Shown here one piece after another: positions 1-6,463 of a stretch of DNA of 13,617 bases; the stretch's first letter is position 1, and each line of letters starts with the position of its first letter. Under the pieces are notes generated by a model. It made no database searches. It saw nothing but the letters and a program-made list of their open reading frames with translations, and was not told where the DNA came from. This DNA comes from an uncultured Bacilli bacterium (GTDB taxonomy: Bacteria > Bacillota_I > Bacilli_A > RFN20 > CAG-631): NCBI GenBank assembly GCA_934202505.1, contig CAKPXW010000037.1, positions 1-13,617 on the forward strand. Direction: 5' to 3'. The translations under genes were made by a program, and so were the position numbers.

Positions 1-1617
1 ATTTATAGTTATAATTTTTTTCTCTTTCTTTGCAGAAATAATAATTTCTCCATCTTTTTTTTCGTTGAGATTTGCATGTTTTAAACAATTTTCGATAAAT
101 GGTTGTAAAGAAAAAGCAGGAAGACAAAAATCACTATTTTCAATATTATAAATTATTTCAACATGAAATTTTTTACTTAATAAATATAAATTAATAAAAT
201 GTTCAATATTTTCTAATTCTTCTTCAAAAGATATAAATTCATTGTTTAAAGAATCAATTTGATGACGTAAATGCTTTGAAAATTCATTTAACGCTAATGT
301 TGCTCCTTGACTATCTTCATTATATAGATTTTGAATAGAAGTTAAAGTGTTAAAAATAAAATGAGGTTGAATTTGATTTACTAATATCTTATTTCTAGCC
401 TTTTTAATTTCAATATTATTTTTAGCAAGGAAATTAATATTTTTCATGATTTCAAAGGTATTACATAATAAAACAATAAATAAAACTATTGAAACAAGAC
501 ACTCACTACCAAATGTAAAAAAGCCAAGATAATCAAATAGTTCTATAAAAGTGAGTAAAATTATAAATGAAAAAGGTAAATAATATTTCTTTTTAAAAGC
601 ATAATAAAAGTATGTAAAAAATAATTCAATTAATAAAAGAATTATTAAAATAATATTCCATTTAGTAAAAGAAAAAATAGCAATTAAAGAAAATAGTAGC
701 GTAAGTATATAAAAATGTACTTTATACACGTGAATTTTTTTATAAACAAATATAAGTGCTATTAATAAAAAAATATAACTAAATAAGGCAAGAAATCGGT
801 AATTAAAAATATTTAATTTATTAATTAATAGAGAACCATCTTTAGAGGTTATTTGATTTAGCATTAAACAAAAACAAATCATAAAATCATCAATACAAGA
901 ATAACTATATTTTTTAATTCCTTTATAAAACCAAAACAAAATAAAACTTAAGCAAACTAAAGCACCAATCATTAACATGATTATAATAGTTATAGTATTA
1001 CTTAATAGGGAAGTGTTATTGGAAAATGAAGAAGTCGTCAGCCAAGGAACACTATAAAAACCACCTACATTATTATAAGAAATTTCTAAAACAAGTTCTA
1101 AATTATTAGTTACTTCATTAACCTCATAGGGGAATTTTGTATCAATCTTTCCGGAACTTTTTGTTATTTTATCTTTGGACATTATTCCAGAAGTGGCAAT
1201 CAATTTGCCATTAATAAAGGCTCTATAAGAATATCTAAAACTATTTAATACTATGGAAAGATAAGTATTAGAAACGCCATTAATGATTATTTTATATGAG
1301 GCATATCCTTTAGGACTAATATCAAAAGTATCATTCCAATGACTAGGTAAATTTATAATGCCAGTACATGTTTCTTCTTTGTCTGTTATAATCCACTGAT
1401 TATAGTAGAATTGCCAATCTCCATTTAATAGATAATCAACATTTCGATTATTTATATCATAATTGGTTAGGTCAAGTTGGCAATTATCAATTTTAGGAAT
1501 GTTGTAAAATTTATTGTAATTATTAGATACATATAAAGAAAAACATCCACAGCAAATAATAACAAAAGATAAGAACATGTAAAAACTAAAAAAAATTTTT
1601 TTTGTAATTTGATGCAT
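1..1617 (-). CDS. 7TMR-DISM sensor histidine kinase, LytS/YesM type (3' end outside window)
   Basis: Membrane sensor kinase, 539 codons in the window, running off the left edge. Seen in order: an N-terminal membrane segment (about residues 7-29); an extracellular region (about 30-204) with the G-x-W-x-F-Y, LPSHW (90-94), GYASY and INGKL (around 137) pattern of the 7TMR-DISM beta-sandwich sensor; about seven membrane helices (about 205-388); then the His_kinase motif NQIQPHFIFNTL with likely phospho-acceptor His419; and the ATPase N-box QPFIENCLKHA (Asn510). The glycine-rich ATP-lid boxes fall outside. The family senses external ligands and usually phosphorylates a LytTR or AraC-type response regulator, probably encoded beyond the left edge. 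The start is ATG at 1617-1615, 5 nt after a weak GGGGTGG ribosome site. An overlapping 62-codon ORF in another frame (1467-1655) is a shadow. The ligand is unknown. Confidence 0.88.
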   Translation of the reverse strand, partial: MHQITKKIFFSFYMFLSFVIICCGCFSLYVSNNYNKFYNIPKIDNCQLDLTNYDINNRNVDYLLNGDWQFYYNQWIITDKEETCTGIINLPSHWNDTFDISPKGYASYKIIINGVSNTYLSIVLNSFRYSYRAFINGKLIATSGIMSKDKITKSSGKIDTKFPYEVNEVTNNLELVLEISYNNVGGFYSVPWLTTSSFSNNTSLLSNTITIIIMLMIGALVCLSFILFWFYKGIKKYSYSCIDDFMICFCLMLNQITSKDGSLLINKLNIFNYRFLALFSYIFLLIALIFVYKKIHVYKVHFYILTLLFSLIAIFSFTKWNIILIILLLIELFFTYFYYAFKKKYYLPFSFIILLTFIELFDYLGFFTFGSECLVSIVLFIVLLCNTFEIMKNINFLAKNNIEIKKARNKILVNQIQPHFIFNTLTSIQNLYNEDSQGATLALNEFSKHLRHQIDSLNNEFISFEEELENIEHFINLYLLSKKFHVEIIYNIENSDFCLPAFSLQPFIENCLKHANLNEKKDGEIIISAKKEKKIITIN

Positions 1618-1645
1618 GAAGCCACCCCACTTGTGCTTTTAATAA

Positions 1646-1674
1646 AATATAGCATAAAATTATCTTTTTTTAAA
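1646..1674 (-). promoter_or_regulatory. Possible promoter of the sensor kinase gene
   Basis: On the minus strand, TTTAAA (1674-1669), a 17-nt spacer and TATATT (1651-1646), preceded by TGC as a partial extended -10. It lies about 30 nt upstream of the kinase ATG. The background is extremely AT-rich, so chance matches are likely. Confidence 0.35.
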
Positions 1675-1715
1675 TATTGTAATTAAAAACAATTGAAAAA
1701 ACATATATATTAAAT

Positions 1716-2366
1716 ATGAAAAAACTAAAAAAAATATTAATTCTTATATTCATATCAATTATATGCTCATGTAAAGTTATTAATGAAAGAATTACAAGCA
1801 ATATCAATAAAATAATATTCATTGATCCAGGTCATGGTGGGAAAGATAATGGTACAAGTTATAATGATATATATGAAGATGAATTAAACCTTAAATTATC
1901 TTTTATTCTATATGAAATATTATTAAAAGAAAATTATCAATGTTATTTAACAAGAGTTAATGATTATGATTTATCTTCAACATATGCGAAAAATCACAAG
2001 ATAGAAGATTTAAAAAAAAGAGTTGAATATATAAATAATTTTCATACGGATTTACTAATTTCTTTACATTTAAATTATTATCCTTCTTCAAATGTAAATG
2101 GAATACAAGTTTTTTATAAAACAAATGATGAAAACTCATATAATATAGCAAATGAATTGCAAAACAAATTAAATGAATTAAACACAAAAAGTAAAAAAAT
2201 TAAAAAAGGAAATTTTTACATTTTAAATAATATTAATAATAGTGGAGTTTTAATTGAATATGGCTTTTTATCAAATGATTATGATAGATTAAAATTACAA
2301 GATAAAAAGTATTTAACTAAACTTGCGATAACTATAAAAGATGGTATAAAACAATGCATAAAGTAA
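1716..2366 (+). CDS. cwlD: N-acetylmuramoyl-L-alanine amidase, CwlD-like (Amidase_3), probable lipoprotein
   Basis: Zinc amidase that cuts the bond between N-acetylmuramic acid and the stem peptide of peptidoglycan. It carries the Amidase_3 metal and catalytic residues: His40 in DPGHGG, Glu54 in the YEDELNL segment, His118 in SLHLN, and the C-terminal Glu181 in LIEYGFLSN. At 216 aa it matches CwlD, the Firmicutes amidase needed for muramic-delta-lactam in spore cortex, rather than the larger LytC/AmiC enzymes. The N-terminus is Lys-rich, then hydrophobic, ending ICSC; Cys19 could be lipidated, although Cys at -2 is unusual, so a plain membrane anchor is also possible. There is no ribosome site before ATG 1716; the mRNA may be leaderless or weakly translated. 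It is transcribed divergently from the kinase. Amidase activity is well supported; the CwlD role is inferred. Confidence 0.85.
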   Translation: MKKLKKILILIFISIICSCKVINERITSNINKIIFIDPGHGGKDNGTSYNDIYEDELNLKLSFILYEILLKENYQCYLTRVNDYDLSSTYAKNHKIEDLKKRVEYINNFHTDLLISLHLNYYPSSNVNGIQVFYKTNDENSYNIANELQNKLNELNTKSKKIKKGNFYILNNINNSGVLIEYGFLSNDYDRLKLQDKKYLTKLAITIKDGIKQCIK

Positions 2367-2417
2367 AAAATATACTTGGTGGTAATTATAAAAAAAGTAT
2401 ATTATTTTTTAGTTAAT

Positions 2418-2744
2418 ATGGGAAAAATAATAGCAATTATTATTGGATATTTTTTAATTGCTATTTTCATTGTATCTATTAGTATAAAAACTCAAAAAAT
2501 AGAAGATAAAAATTGCAAAGTTTTTGAAAAAAAAGAAATTGTTTTAAATGAAGAGTATGCCCCAAATTATACCTACTATTATAAGTGTAATACATTGTAT
2601 ATTATAATAGATAAAGCATATTTAGAAATCGATAAAATCGAAGAATATTTAAAAAACAATTTAAAAGATAACCAGGTTCCATTTGTTCATATAGAAATTA
2701 TATTCAGCAATGGAAACATAGAGTATTATTCTTTTAAAAATTAA
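2418..2744 (+). CDS. Small single-pass membrane protein, unknown function
   Basis: I do not recognise this family. The ORF has a strongly hydrophobic N-terminal helix followed by a hydrophilic domain of about 80 residues rich in Lys, Glu, Asn and Tyr, with two cysteines that could pair outside the cell. The topology suggests a single-pass protein with the C-terminal domain outside. The start is uncertain: ATG 2418 has no ribosome site, and the frame is open back to TTG 2376 or GTG 2379, 9-12 nt after the amidase stop, which would add up to 14 residues (a Lys-Lys pair plus more hydrophobic sequence). It probably shares a transcript with the amidase. AT-rich codon use matches the neighbours. 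Confidence 0.6.
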   Translation: MGKIIAIIIGYFLIAIFIVSISIKTQKIEDKNCKVFEKKEIVLNEEYAPNYTYYYKCNTLYIIIDKAYLEIDKIEEYLKNNLKDNQVPFVHIEIIFSNGNIEYYSFKN

Positions 2745-2773
2745 AAATATAAAATTATTTTAAAAATTTTACC

Positions 2774-2802
2774 TTGATATTTATATTATAATTTTTTATA
2801 AT
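2774..2802 (+). promoter_or_regulatory. Sigma-A type promoter for the tsaC-rpiB-atp operon
   Basis: TTGATA (2774-2779), exactly 17 nt, then a perfect TATAAT (2797-2802). The expected transcript start is near 2809, immediately before the GAGGT ribosome site (2810-2814) of the ATG at 2822, giving a very short leader. No other good promoter was noticed before the terminator at 10849, so this may drive the whole ATP synthase operon. Confidence 0.7.
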
Positions 2803-2807
2803 ATAAA
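2780..2807. repeat. Perfect inverted repeat over the promoter spacer and -10 box
   Basis: Arms TTTATATTATAA (2780-2791) and TTATAATATAAA (2796-2807) are perfectly complementary over 12 bp around a TTTT centre. The repeat covers most of the spacer and the whole -10 box of the promoter above. It could be an operator or a weak AT-only hairpin, or it could reflect low complexity. Confidence 0.55.
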
Positions 2808-2821
2808 ACGAGGTAAATAAA

Positions 2822-3436
2822 ATGATAACAAAGATTTTTTCAGTTAAAGAATCTTTTGAATTAACAAAACTAATTGCTAGAGGAGAAGTTGTAGGGTTTC
2901 CTACAGAAACTGTATATGGTCTAGCAATTATTTTTGATAATGAGGAGTCTTTTAAAAAATTAGTGTCCTGTAAATGTAGAGAAATAACAAAACCAATTTC
3001 TTTAATGGTTAGCAAAAATTATGATTTAAATAAAATTGCTTATGTAACAGATAGAGCAAAGAAAATCATTAATGCATTTATGCCAGGAGCAATAACTATT
3101 ATTTTAAAAGCTAAAGAAAATTTGCCAAGCCATGTGACAATGGGAAGAAAAACAATTGGAATTAGAATTCCTACAAATGATGTTGCTTTACAAATTTTAG
3201 AGGATATTAAAAAGCCTCTTCTTGTAACAAGCGCTAATGTTTCTTCATGTCCTTCATTAATGAAATATCAAGATGTATATGAAACTTTTAATGGCAAAAT
3301 AGCTGGACTTATTAGTGAAGATGCAATTAATGGTGTAGCTTCAACAGTAGTTGATATAAGTGATGAAAACAATGTTACTATTTTAAGAGAAGGGCCAATT
3401 ACATTAGAAGAAATAATGAAAGTATTAAAGGAGTAA
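2822..3436 (+). CDS. tsaC: Threonylcarbamoyl-AMP synthase, TsaC/YrdC (Sua5-YciO-YrdC family)
   Basis: Makes threonylcarbamoyl-adenylate from threonine, bicarbonate and ATP, the first step of the t6A37 modification of ANN-decoding tRNAs; cytoplasmic. Seen: the PTETVYGLA motif near residues 27-35, the K-x-R...K motif (Lys51, Arg53, Lys57) before PISLM, a TSAN motif at 136-139, and ASTVVD at 173-178 followed by ILREGPI. At 204 aa it has only the YrdC domain, so it is TsaC-type and lacks the C-terminal Sua5 domain of the Bacillus homologue YwlC. The usual S-G-x-P after SAN reads S-S-C-P here, a conservative oddity. ATG 2822 follows GAGGT with good spacing. It is the first gene of the operon; rpiB follows after 4 nt. 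Confidence 0.93.
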   Translation: MITKIFSVKESFELTKLIARGEVVGFPTETVYGLAIIFDNEESFKKLVSCKCREITKPISLMVSKNYDLNKIAYVTDRAKKIINAFMPGAITIILKAKENLPSHVTMGRKTIGIRIPTNDVALQILEDIKKPLLVTSANVSSCPSLMKYQDVYETFNGKIAGLISEDAINGVASTVVDISDENNVTILREGPITLEEIMKVLKE

Positions 3437-3440
3437 AAAG

Positions 3441-3881
3441 ATGAAAAAAATTGCTATAGCTTGCGATCATGGTGGTGTTGAACTAAAAAAACAAATTATA
3501 TCACTATTACAAGACAAATATGAATTTATAGATTGTGGGTGTAACACTTTAGAATCTGTTGATTATCCAGATTATGCTTTTGCAGCAGCCAAGAAAGTTG
3601 TAAATAAAGAAGCTGATTTTGGTATTTTAATTTGCAAAAGTGGAATTGGCATGTCAATTGCAGCAAATAAAGTAAAAGGAATTAGATGCGCATTGATTGA
3701 TAATTTAGAAAATGCTAAATTATGTCATATGCATAATAATGCTAACATGATGGCTTTTGGGGCAAATAATGTTGATTCCATTTCTGCTAAACAATTTATT
3801 GAAGCTTATGATAGTGTAGAATTTGAAACTAGACACCAAAAAAGGATTGATAAAATTGAAAGATACGAACAATCTTGTTAA
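3441..3881 (+). CDS. rpiB: Ribose-5-phosphate isomerase B (RpiB/LacAB family)
   Basis: Interconverts ribose 5-phosphate and ribulose 5-phosphate in the non-oxidative pentose phosphate pathway; cytoplasmic. The N-terminal IACDHGG places Asp9 and His10, the sugar-binding pair of RpiB. The catalytic-base Cys65 sits in LICKSGIGMSIAANK, and His98 in the HNNANMMAFG segment is the ring-opening histidine. At 146 aa the length is normal. The loop reads C-K-S-G where E. coli RpiB has C-G-T-G, so related aldose-phosphate isomerases such as LacA/LacB cannot be wholly excluded, but the synteny matches B. subtilis ywlF. An AAAGGAG ribosome site lies across the tsaC stop 7 nt before ATG 3441. The 3' end overlaps the next gene. 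Confidence 0.93.
   Translation: MKKIAIACDHGGVELKKQIISLLQDKYEFIDCGCNTLESVDYPDYAFAAAKKVVNKEADFGILICKSGIGMSIAANKVKGIRCALIDNLENAKLCHMHNNANMMAFGANNVDSISAKQFIEAYDSVEFETRHQKRIDKIERYEQSC
3841..3846 (+). promoter_or_regulatory. Ribosome binding site that sets the atpI-like start
   Basis: AAAGGA inside the end of rpiB, 9 nt before TTG 3856. The ORF downstream contains no ATG at all, so this site favours TTG 3856 over TTG 3823 and over TTG 3847, which abuts the site. Confidence 0.5.
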
Positions 3882-4266
3882 TTATGATGAAAAGATTTTA
3901 GATAATAATGAAGTAAAAATTTTAAAATTATCAGCATTAATAGGAATAGTTATATCAATAATTTTAATAGTTCTTATACTATCTAAAACCATTAATTATC
4001 AAATTTTAATTGGATATGTAATAGGAATAATTGTTAGTTGTTTATTGTTTATTAAAATAGTCAAAACAGTAAAACATACAAATTACTTGTTATATAAAAA
4101 CAAAATAAGAAAAAACTATTCAATAAATTTACTTATTTATACATTAACATTGATAATATTATATTTGATTACAAAAAACCCATTTTCATTAATTAGTTGT
4201 GTTGGAGGAATTGTAACAAATAAATTGTCTATATATATTTATTATTTAAAAGGGGAAAGCAAATGA
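3856..4266 (+). CDS. atpI: AtpI-like ATP synthase accessory membrane protein
   Basis: Small integral membrane protein directly upstream of atpB, where Firmicutes carry atpI (the UncI/AtpI accessory thought to help assemble the c-ring and handle Mg2+). The sequence shows a hydrophilic N-terminus of about 25 residues, then four hydrophobic segments in two pairs separated by a basic loop rich in Lys, Tyr and Asn. Sequence conservation in this family is weak, so the assignment rests on position, size (about 136 aa) and topology. There is no methionine codon in the frame, so initiation must be at a non-ATG codon; TTG 3856 is chosen for its AAAGGA. The gene overlaps the 3' end of rpiB by 26 nt, and its TGA stop overlaps the atpB ATG, suggesting translational coupling. 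Confidence 0.68.
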   Translation: MKDTNNLVNYDEKILDNNEVKILKLSALIGIVISIILIVLILSKTINYQILIGYVIGIIVSCLLFIKIVKTVKHTNYLLYKNKIRKNYSINLLIYTLTLIILYLITKNPFSLISCVGGIVTNKLSIYIYYLKGESK

Positions 4267-5027
4267 AAGAGTTTTTTAATAATATTTGGAATTATATTGT
4301 TAATAAGATGCCAGGTGAATTGATGGTGTCTCTTTTAGTAATGCTAATAATTGCAATATTTGCGATTATACTTGGAAAAGCTATTTCTAAAGCTGATCCT
4401 ACAAAAGCACCAAAAGGCTTAGCTTTTGTTGCTGATTTGATTATCGATAAAATAACAAATTTAATTGATGATATTTTAGGAGATGCTTACGAGAAATTTA
4501 CTCCTTATGCAATATTTTTAGTATTATACATTCCACTTGCATTTATGGCAGGATTATTCGGACTAGCTTCGCCAATGACTTATTATACAATACCACTTTG
4601 TTTGGCTTTAGTGTCTTGGCTTGGAATTAATTTATCCGCAATGAAATATCAAAAACTTGATTATTTAAAAGGGTTTACTAGTCCACTTCCAGCTTATATA
4701 CCAATTTTTGTACCTATAAATATGTTAAGCAAATTAGCTCCATTAATGTCTTTATCAATTCGTATGTTTGGAAATGCACTTGCAGGATATATATTAATGT
4801 ATCTTGTATACTGGGGCTGTGGAAAATTAAGTGCTTTAATATTTACAAGTGCACAATACAACTTTGTAGCTTGGCTAATTGCTCCAATATTACATGCATA
4901 TTTTGATATATTTGGCGCAGTTATTCAAACACTTATCTTTGTTTTATTAACGATGCTACTTATTTCGGCAGAAATACCAGCACCTGTTCATAAAAAAATA
5001 AAAAAACAAAAAGCGAAAGCAAATTAG
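4263..5027 (+). CDS. atpB: F1Fo ATP synthase subunit a
   Basis: Membrane stator subunit providing the two ion half-channels beside the c-ring. At 254 aa it has the family's hydrophobic profile of five to six helices. The essential arginine is Arg167 in LSIRMFGNALAGY, and the last helix carries Gln222 in the IQTLIFVLLT segment, corresponding to the conserved E. coli Gln252. The C-terminus is strongly basic (alternating Lys and Ala). The start codon overlaps the atpI-like stop (ATGA), with AAGGGG upstream. atpE follows after 10 nt. Ion specificity cannot be read from this subunit alone; the c subunit is more informative. Confidence 0.96.
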   Translation: MKEFFNNIWNYIVNKMPGELMVSLLVMLIIAIFAIILGKAISKADPTKAPKGLAFVADLIIDKITNLIDDILGDAYEKFTPYAIFLVLYIPLAFMAGLFGLASPMTYYTIPLCLALVSWLGINLSAMKYQKLDYLKGFTSPLPAYIPIFVPINMLSKLAPLMSLSIRMFGNALAGYILMYLVYWGCGKLSALIFTSAQYNFVAWLIAPILHAYFDIFGAVIQTLIFVLLTMLLISAEIPAPVHKKIKKQKAKAN

Positions 5028-5037
5028 GAGGAACAAC

Positions 5038-5328
5038 ATGTTAACATTATTACAAAACTTTTTTGGACCATTAGTTACAATGGCTACTGAATTAACAACT
5101 GGAGCAGGTCTTGCTTTAATTGGTGCAGGAATTGCTGTATTTACAGGATTTGGTTCTGGTATTGGAGAAGGTAATTGTGCTGCCCATGCCATGGATGCAA
5201 TTGGTCGTAACCCAGAAGCTGCAAAAGATATTCGTTCTAATATGATTTTAGGTATTGCTCTTGCAGAAACAACAGGTATTTATGGATTCGCTATTGCAAT
5301 TTTAATTTTAATTATGGTTTTATTCTAA
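5038..5328 (+). CDS. atpE: F1Fo ATP synthase subunit c, with a two-carboxylate ion site
   Basis: Hairpin proteolipid that forms the rotor ring. Two membrane helices (about 22-50 and 67-95) flank the polar loop with the conserved Arg-Asn-Pro (57-59). The ion-carrying Glu77 lies in LAETTGIY. Helix 1 has GIGEG, so Glu44 sits where Na+-type c subunits have Gln (Gln32 in Ilyobacter), at the same 33-residue distance from the second carboxylate. Thr78, Thr79 and Tyr82 match the Ser/Thr and Tyr positions of Na+ sites. This resembles the two-carboxylate Na+ rotor described for Fusobacterium nucleatum. At 96 aa it is longer than usual because of an N-terminal extension; AGGAGGA 5 nt before ATG 5038 supports that start over Met15. 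Na+ coupling is inferred. Confidence 0.95.
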   Translation: MLTLLQNFFGPLVTMATELTTGAGLALIGAGIAVFTGFGSGIGEGNCAAHAMDAIGRNPEAAKDIRSNMILGIALAETTGIYGFAIAILILIMVLF

Positions 5329-5369
5329 TAAAAATAATATTTATAAAAAATAAAAAGGAGGTAATCTAG

Positions 5370-5918
5370 ATGAACATATTACAACATATTATCATCTTTT
5401 CTGATGATTTTTCAGATTTAAAAGACATTGGAAACAAGATTATTCCTAGTGATATTTGGAGTTTTATCATTCAATTAGGTGCTACAGCTATCTTAGTTTT
5501 AATTCTTGCAAAATTTTTAGTAAAACCTGCTAAGAAATTTATTGAAGCAAGAAAAAATTATATTTCATCTAATCTTGAAGAAGCCGAAACTAAAAATAAA
5601 GAGGCTAATGAAAAATTGTCTTTTGCGAATGAGCAAATTAAAAGTGCTAGTAAAAAAAGTAAAGATATGATTGATGATGCAAAAGTTACAGCATTAAATG
5701 AAAAAGAAAAAATTGTAAAAGATACACAACTGGAAGTTGCATCGATGAAAAACAAAGCATTAAAAGATATAGAAAGTGAACGTCTAAAAATGAAAGAAGA
5801 TTTATCAAATGAAGTTATTGATGTTGCTTTACTTGCTGCAAGCAAGGTTGTAAATCGAGAAATCTCCAAAGAAGACAATAAAAAAATTGTTGAAGATTTC
5901 ATTAAGGATAATAAATAA
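5370..5918 (+). CDS. atpF: F1Fo ATP synthase subunit b
   Basis: Peripheral stalk subunit linking Fo to F1. It has one membrane helix near residues 29-50 (IWSFIIQLGA onward), then the conserved KFLVKPAKKFIEARK junction and a long charged alpha-helical stretch rich in Lys, Glu and Ala that should dimerise as a coiled coil; the C-terminus (about 140-182) should contact delta. At 182 aa it is slightly longer than average because of a hydrophilic N-terminal segment of about 28 residues. An excellent AAGGAGGT ribosome site precedes ATG 5370. The 41-nt gap after atpE is the longest inside the atp genes, and no hairpin was seen in it. The stop overlaps the atpH ATG. Confidence 0.94.
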   Translation: MNILQHIIIFSDDFSDLKDIGNKIIPSDIWSFIIQLGATAILVLILAKFLVKPAKKFIEARKNYISSNLEEAETKNKEANEKLSFANEQIKSASKKSKDMIDDAKVTALNEKEKIVKDTQLEVASMKNKALKDIESERLKMKEDLSNEVIDVALLAASKVVNREISKEDNKKIVEDFIKDNK

Positions 5919-6460
5919 TGGATAGCGTTGAATCAAGGTATGCAATCGCCTTGTTATCTTTGGCACGAGAAGAAAATAAAATTTTAGATTATATTAATCA
6001 ATGTGAGCAATTAATAGATATCTTTGAAAAAAATTCTGATTTAGAAAGAATTTTAAAAGATTATGCTTTAAGCAAACAAGAGAAAAAGGATACTATTAAA
6101 TTATGCTTTGATAAAAAAATTGATGAATATCTTCTAAATACTTTTTATGTCATAATCGATAACAAAAGAGGAAATTTAATTCTTCCTATATTAAAAGAAT
6201 TTGTAAGAATTGCATATAAGGAATTAAATATTAGAAAAGGAATTGTTTATTCAACTATTCCACTTACAACAAGTCAATTAAAGCAAATGGAAATCAAAGT
6301 ATCAAATATGCTTTGTTCAAAAGTATCTTTACAAAATAAAATTGATAATAGAATACTTGGTGGATTTAAAATTCAAGTAGATGATTATCTAATTGATGAA
6401 ACAATACAATCACGTTTAAATGATTTAAAAGAAACATTAATTTTAAAGAAAGGGGAATAA
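5918..6460 (+). CDS. atpH: F1Fo ATP synthase subunit delta (OSCP)
   Basis: Connects the b-subunit stalk to the top of the alpha3-beta3 hexamer. The family pattern is visible: an N-terminal helical domain beginning SVESRYAIALLSLA, a middle NTFYVIIDNKRGNLILPIL segment, and the C-terminal motif LGGFKIQVDDYLIDETIQSRL, which is highly typical of AtpH. At 180 aa the length is normal. ATG 5918 overlaps the atpF stop (TAATG), and AAGGAT in the atpF tail can serve as the ribosome site. atpA starts 3 nt after the stop. Confidence 0.94.
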   Translation: MDSVESRYAIALLSLAREENKILDYINQCEQLIDIFEKNSDLERILKDYALSKQEKKDTIKLCFDKKIDEYLLNTFYVIIDNKRGNLILPILKEFVRIAYKELNIRKGIVYSTIPLTTSQLKQMEIKVSNMLCSKVSLQNKIDNRILGGFKIQVDDYLIDETIQSRLNDLKETLILKKGE

Positions 6461-6463
6461 TAA

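Noticed and set aside
1467..1655. 62-codon minus-strand ORF
   Set aside because: It overlaps the start of the 539-codon kinase frame in another frame; the kinase frame has clear family motifs, this one has none.
1618..1715. Riboswitch or small RNA in the divergent spacer
   Set aside because: Only AT-rich sequence with weak promoter-like hexamers; no stable fold or conserved motif seen.
2755..3015. Minus-strand ORF opposite tsaC and its promoter
   Set aside because: Shadow of a conserved gene; no supporting features.
4956..5192. Minus-strand ORF opposite atpB and atpE
   Set aside because: Shadow of two conserved genes; no ribosome site or recognisable protein.
5329..5369. Internal terminator or promoter between atpE and atpF
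   Set aside because: A/T-rich gap ending in a ribosome site; no hairpin, and no hexamer pair with proper spacing.
5558..5902. Minus-strand ORF opposite atpF
   Set aside because: Low-complexity Ser/Phe/Leu translation of the antisense of a Lys/Glu/Ala coiled coil.
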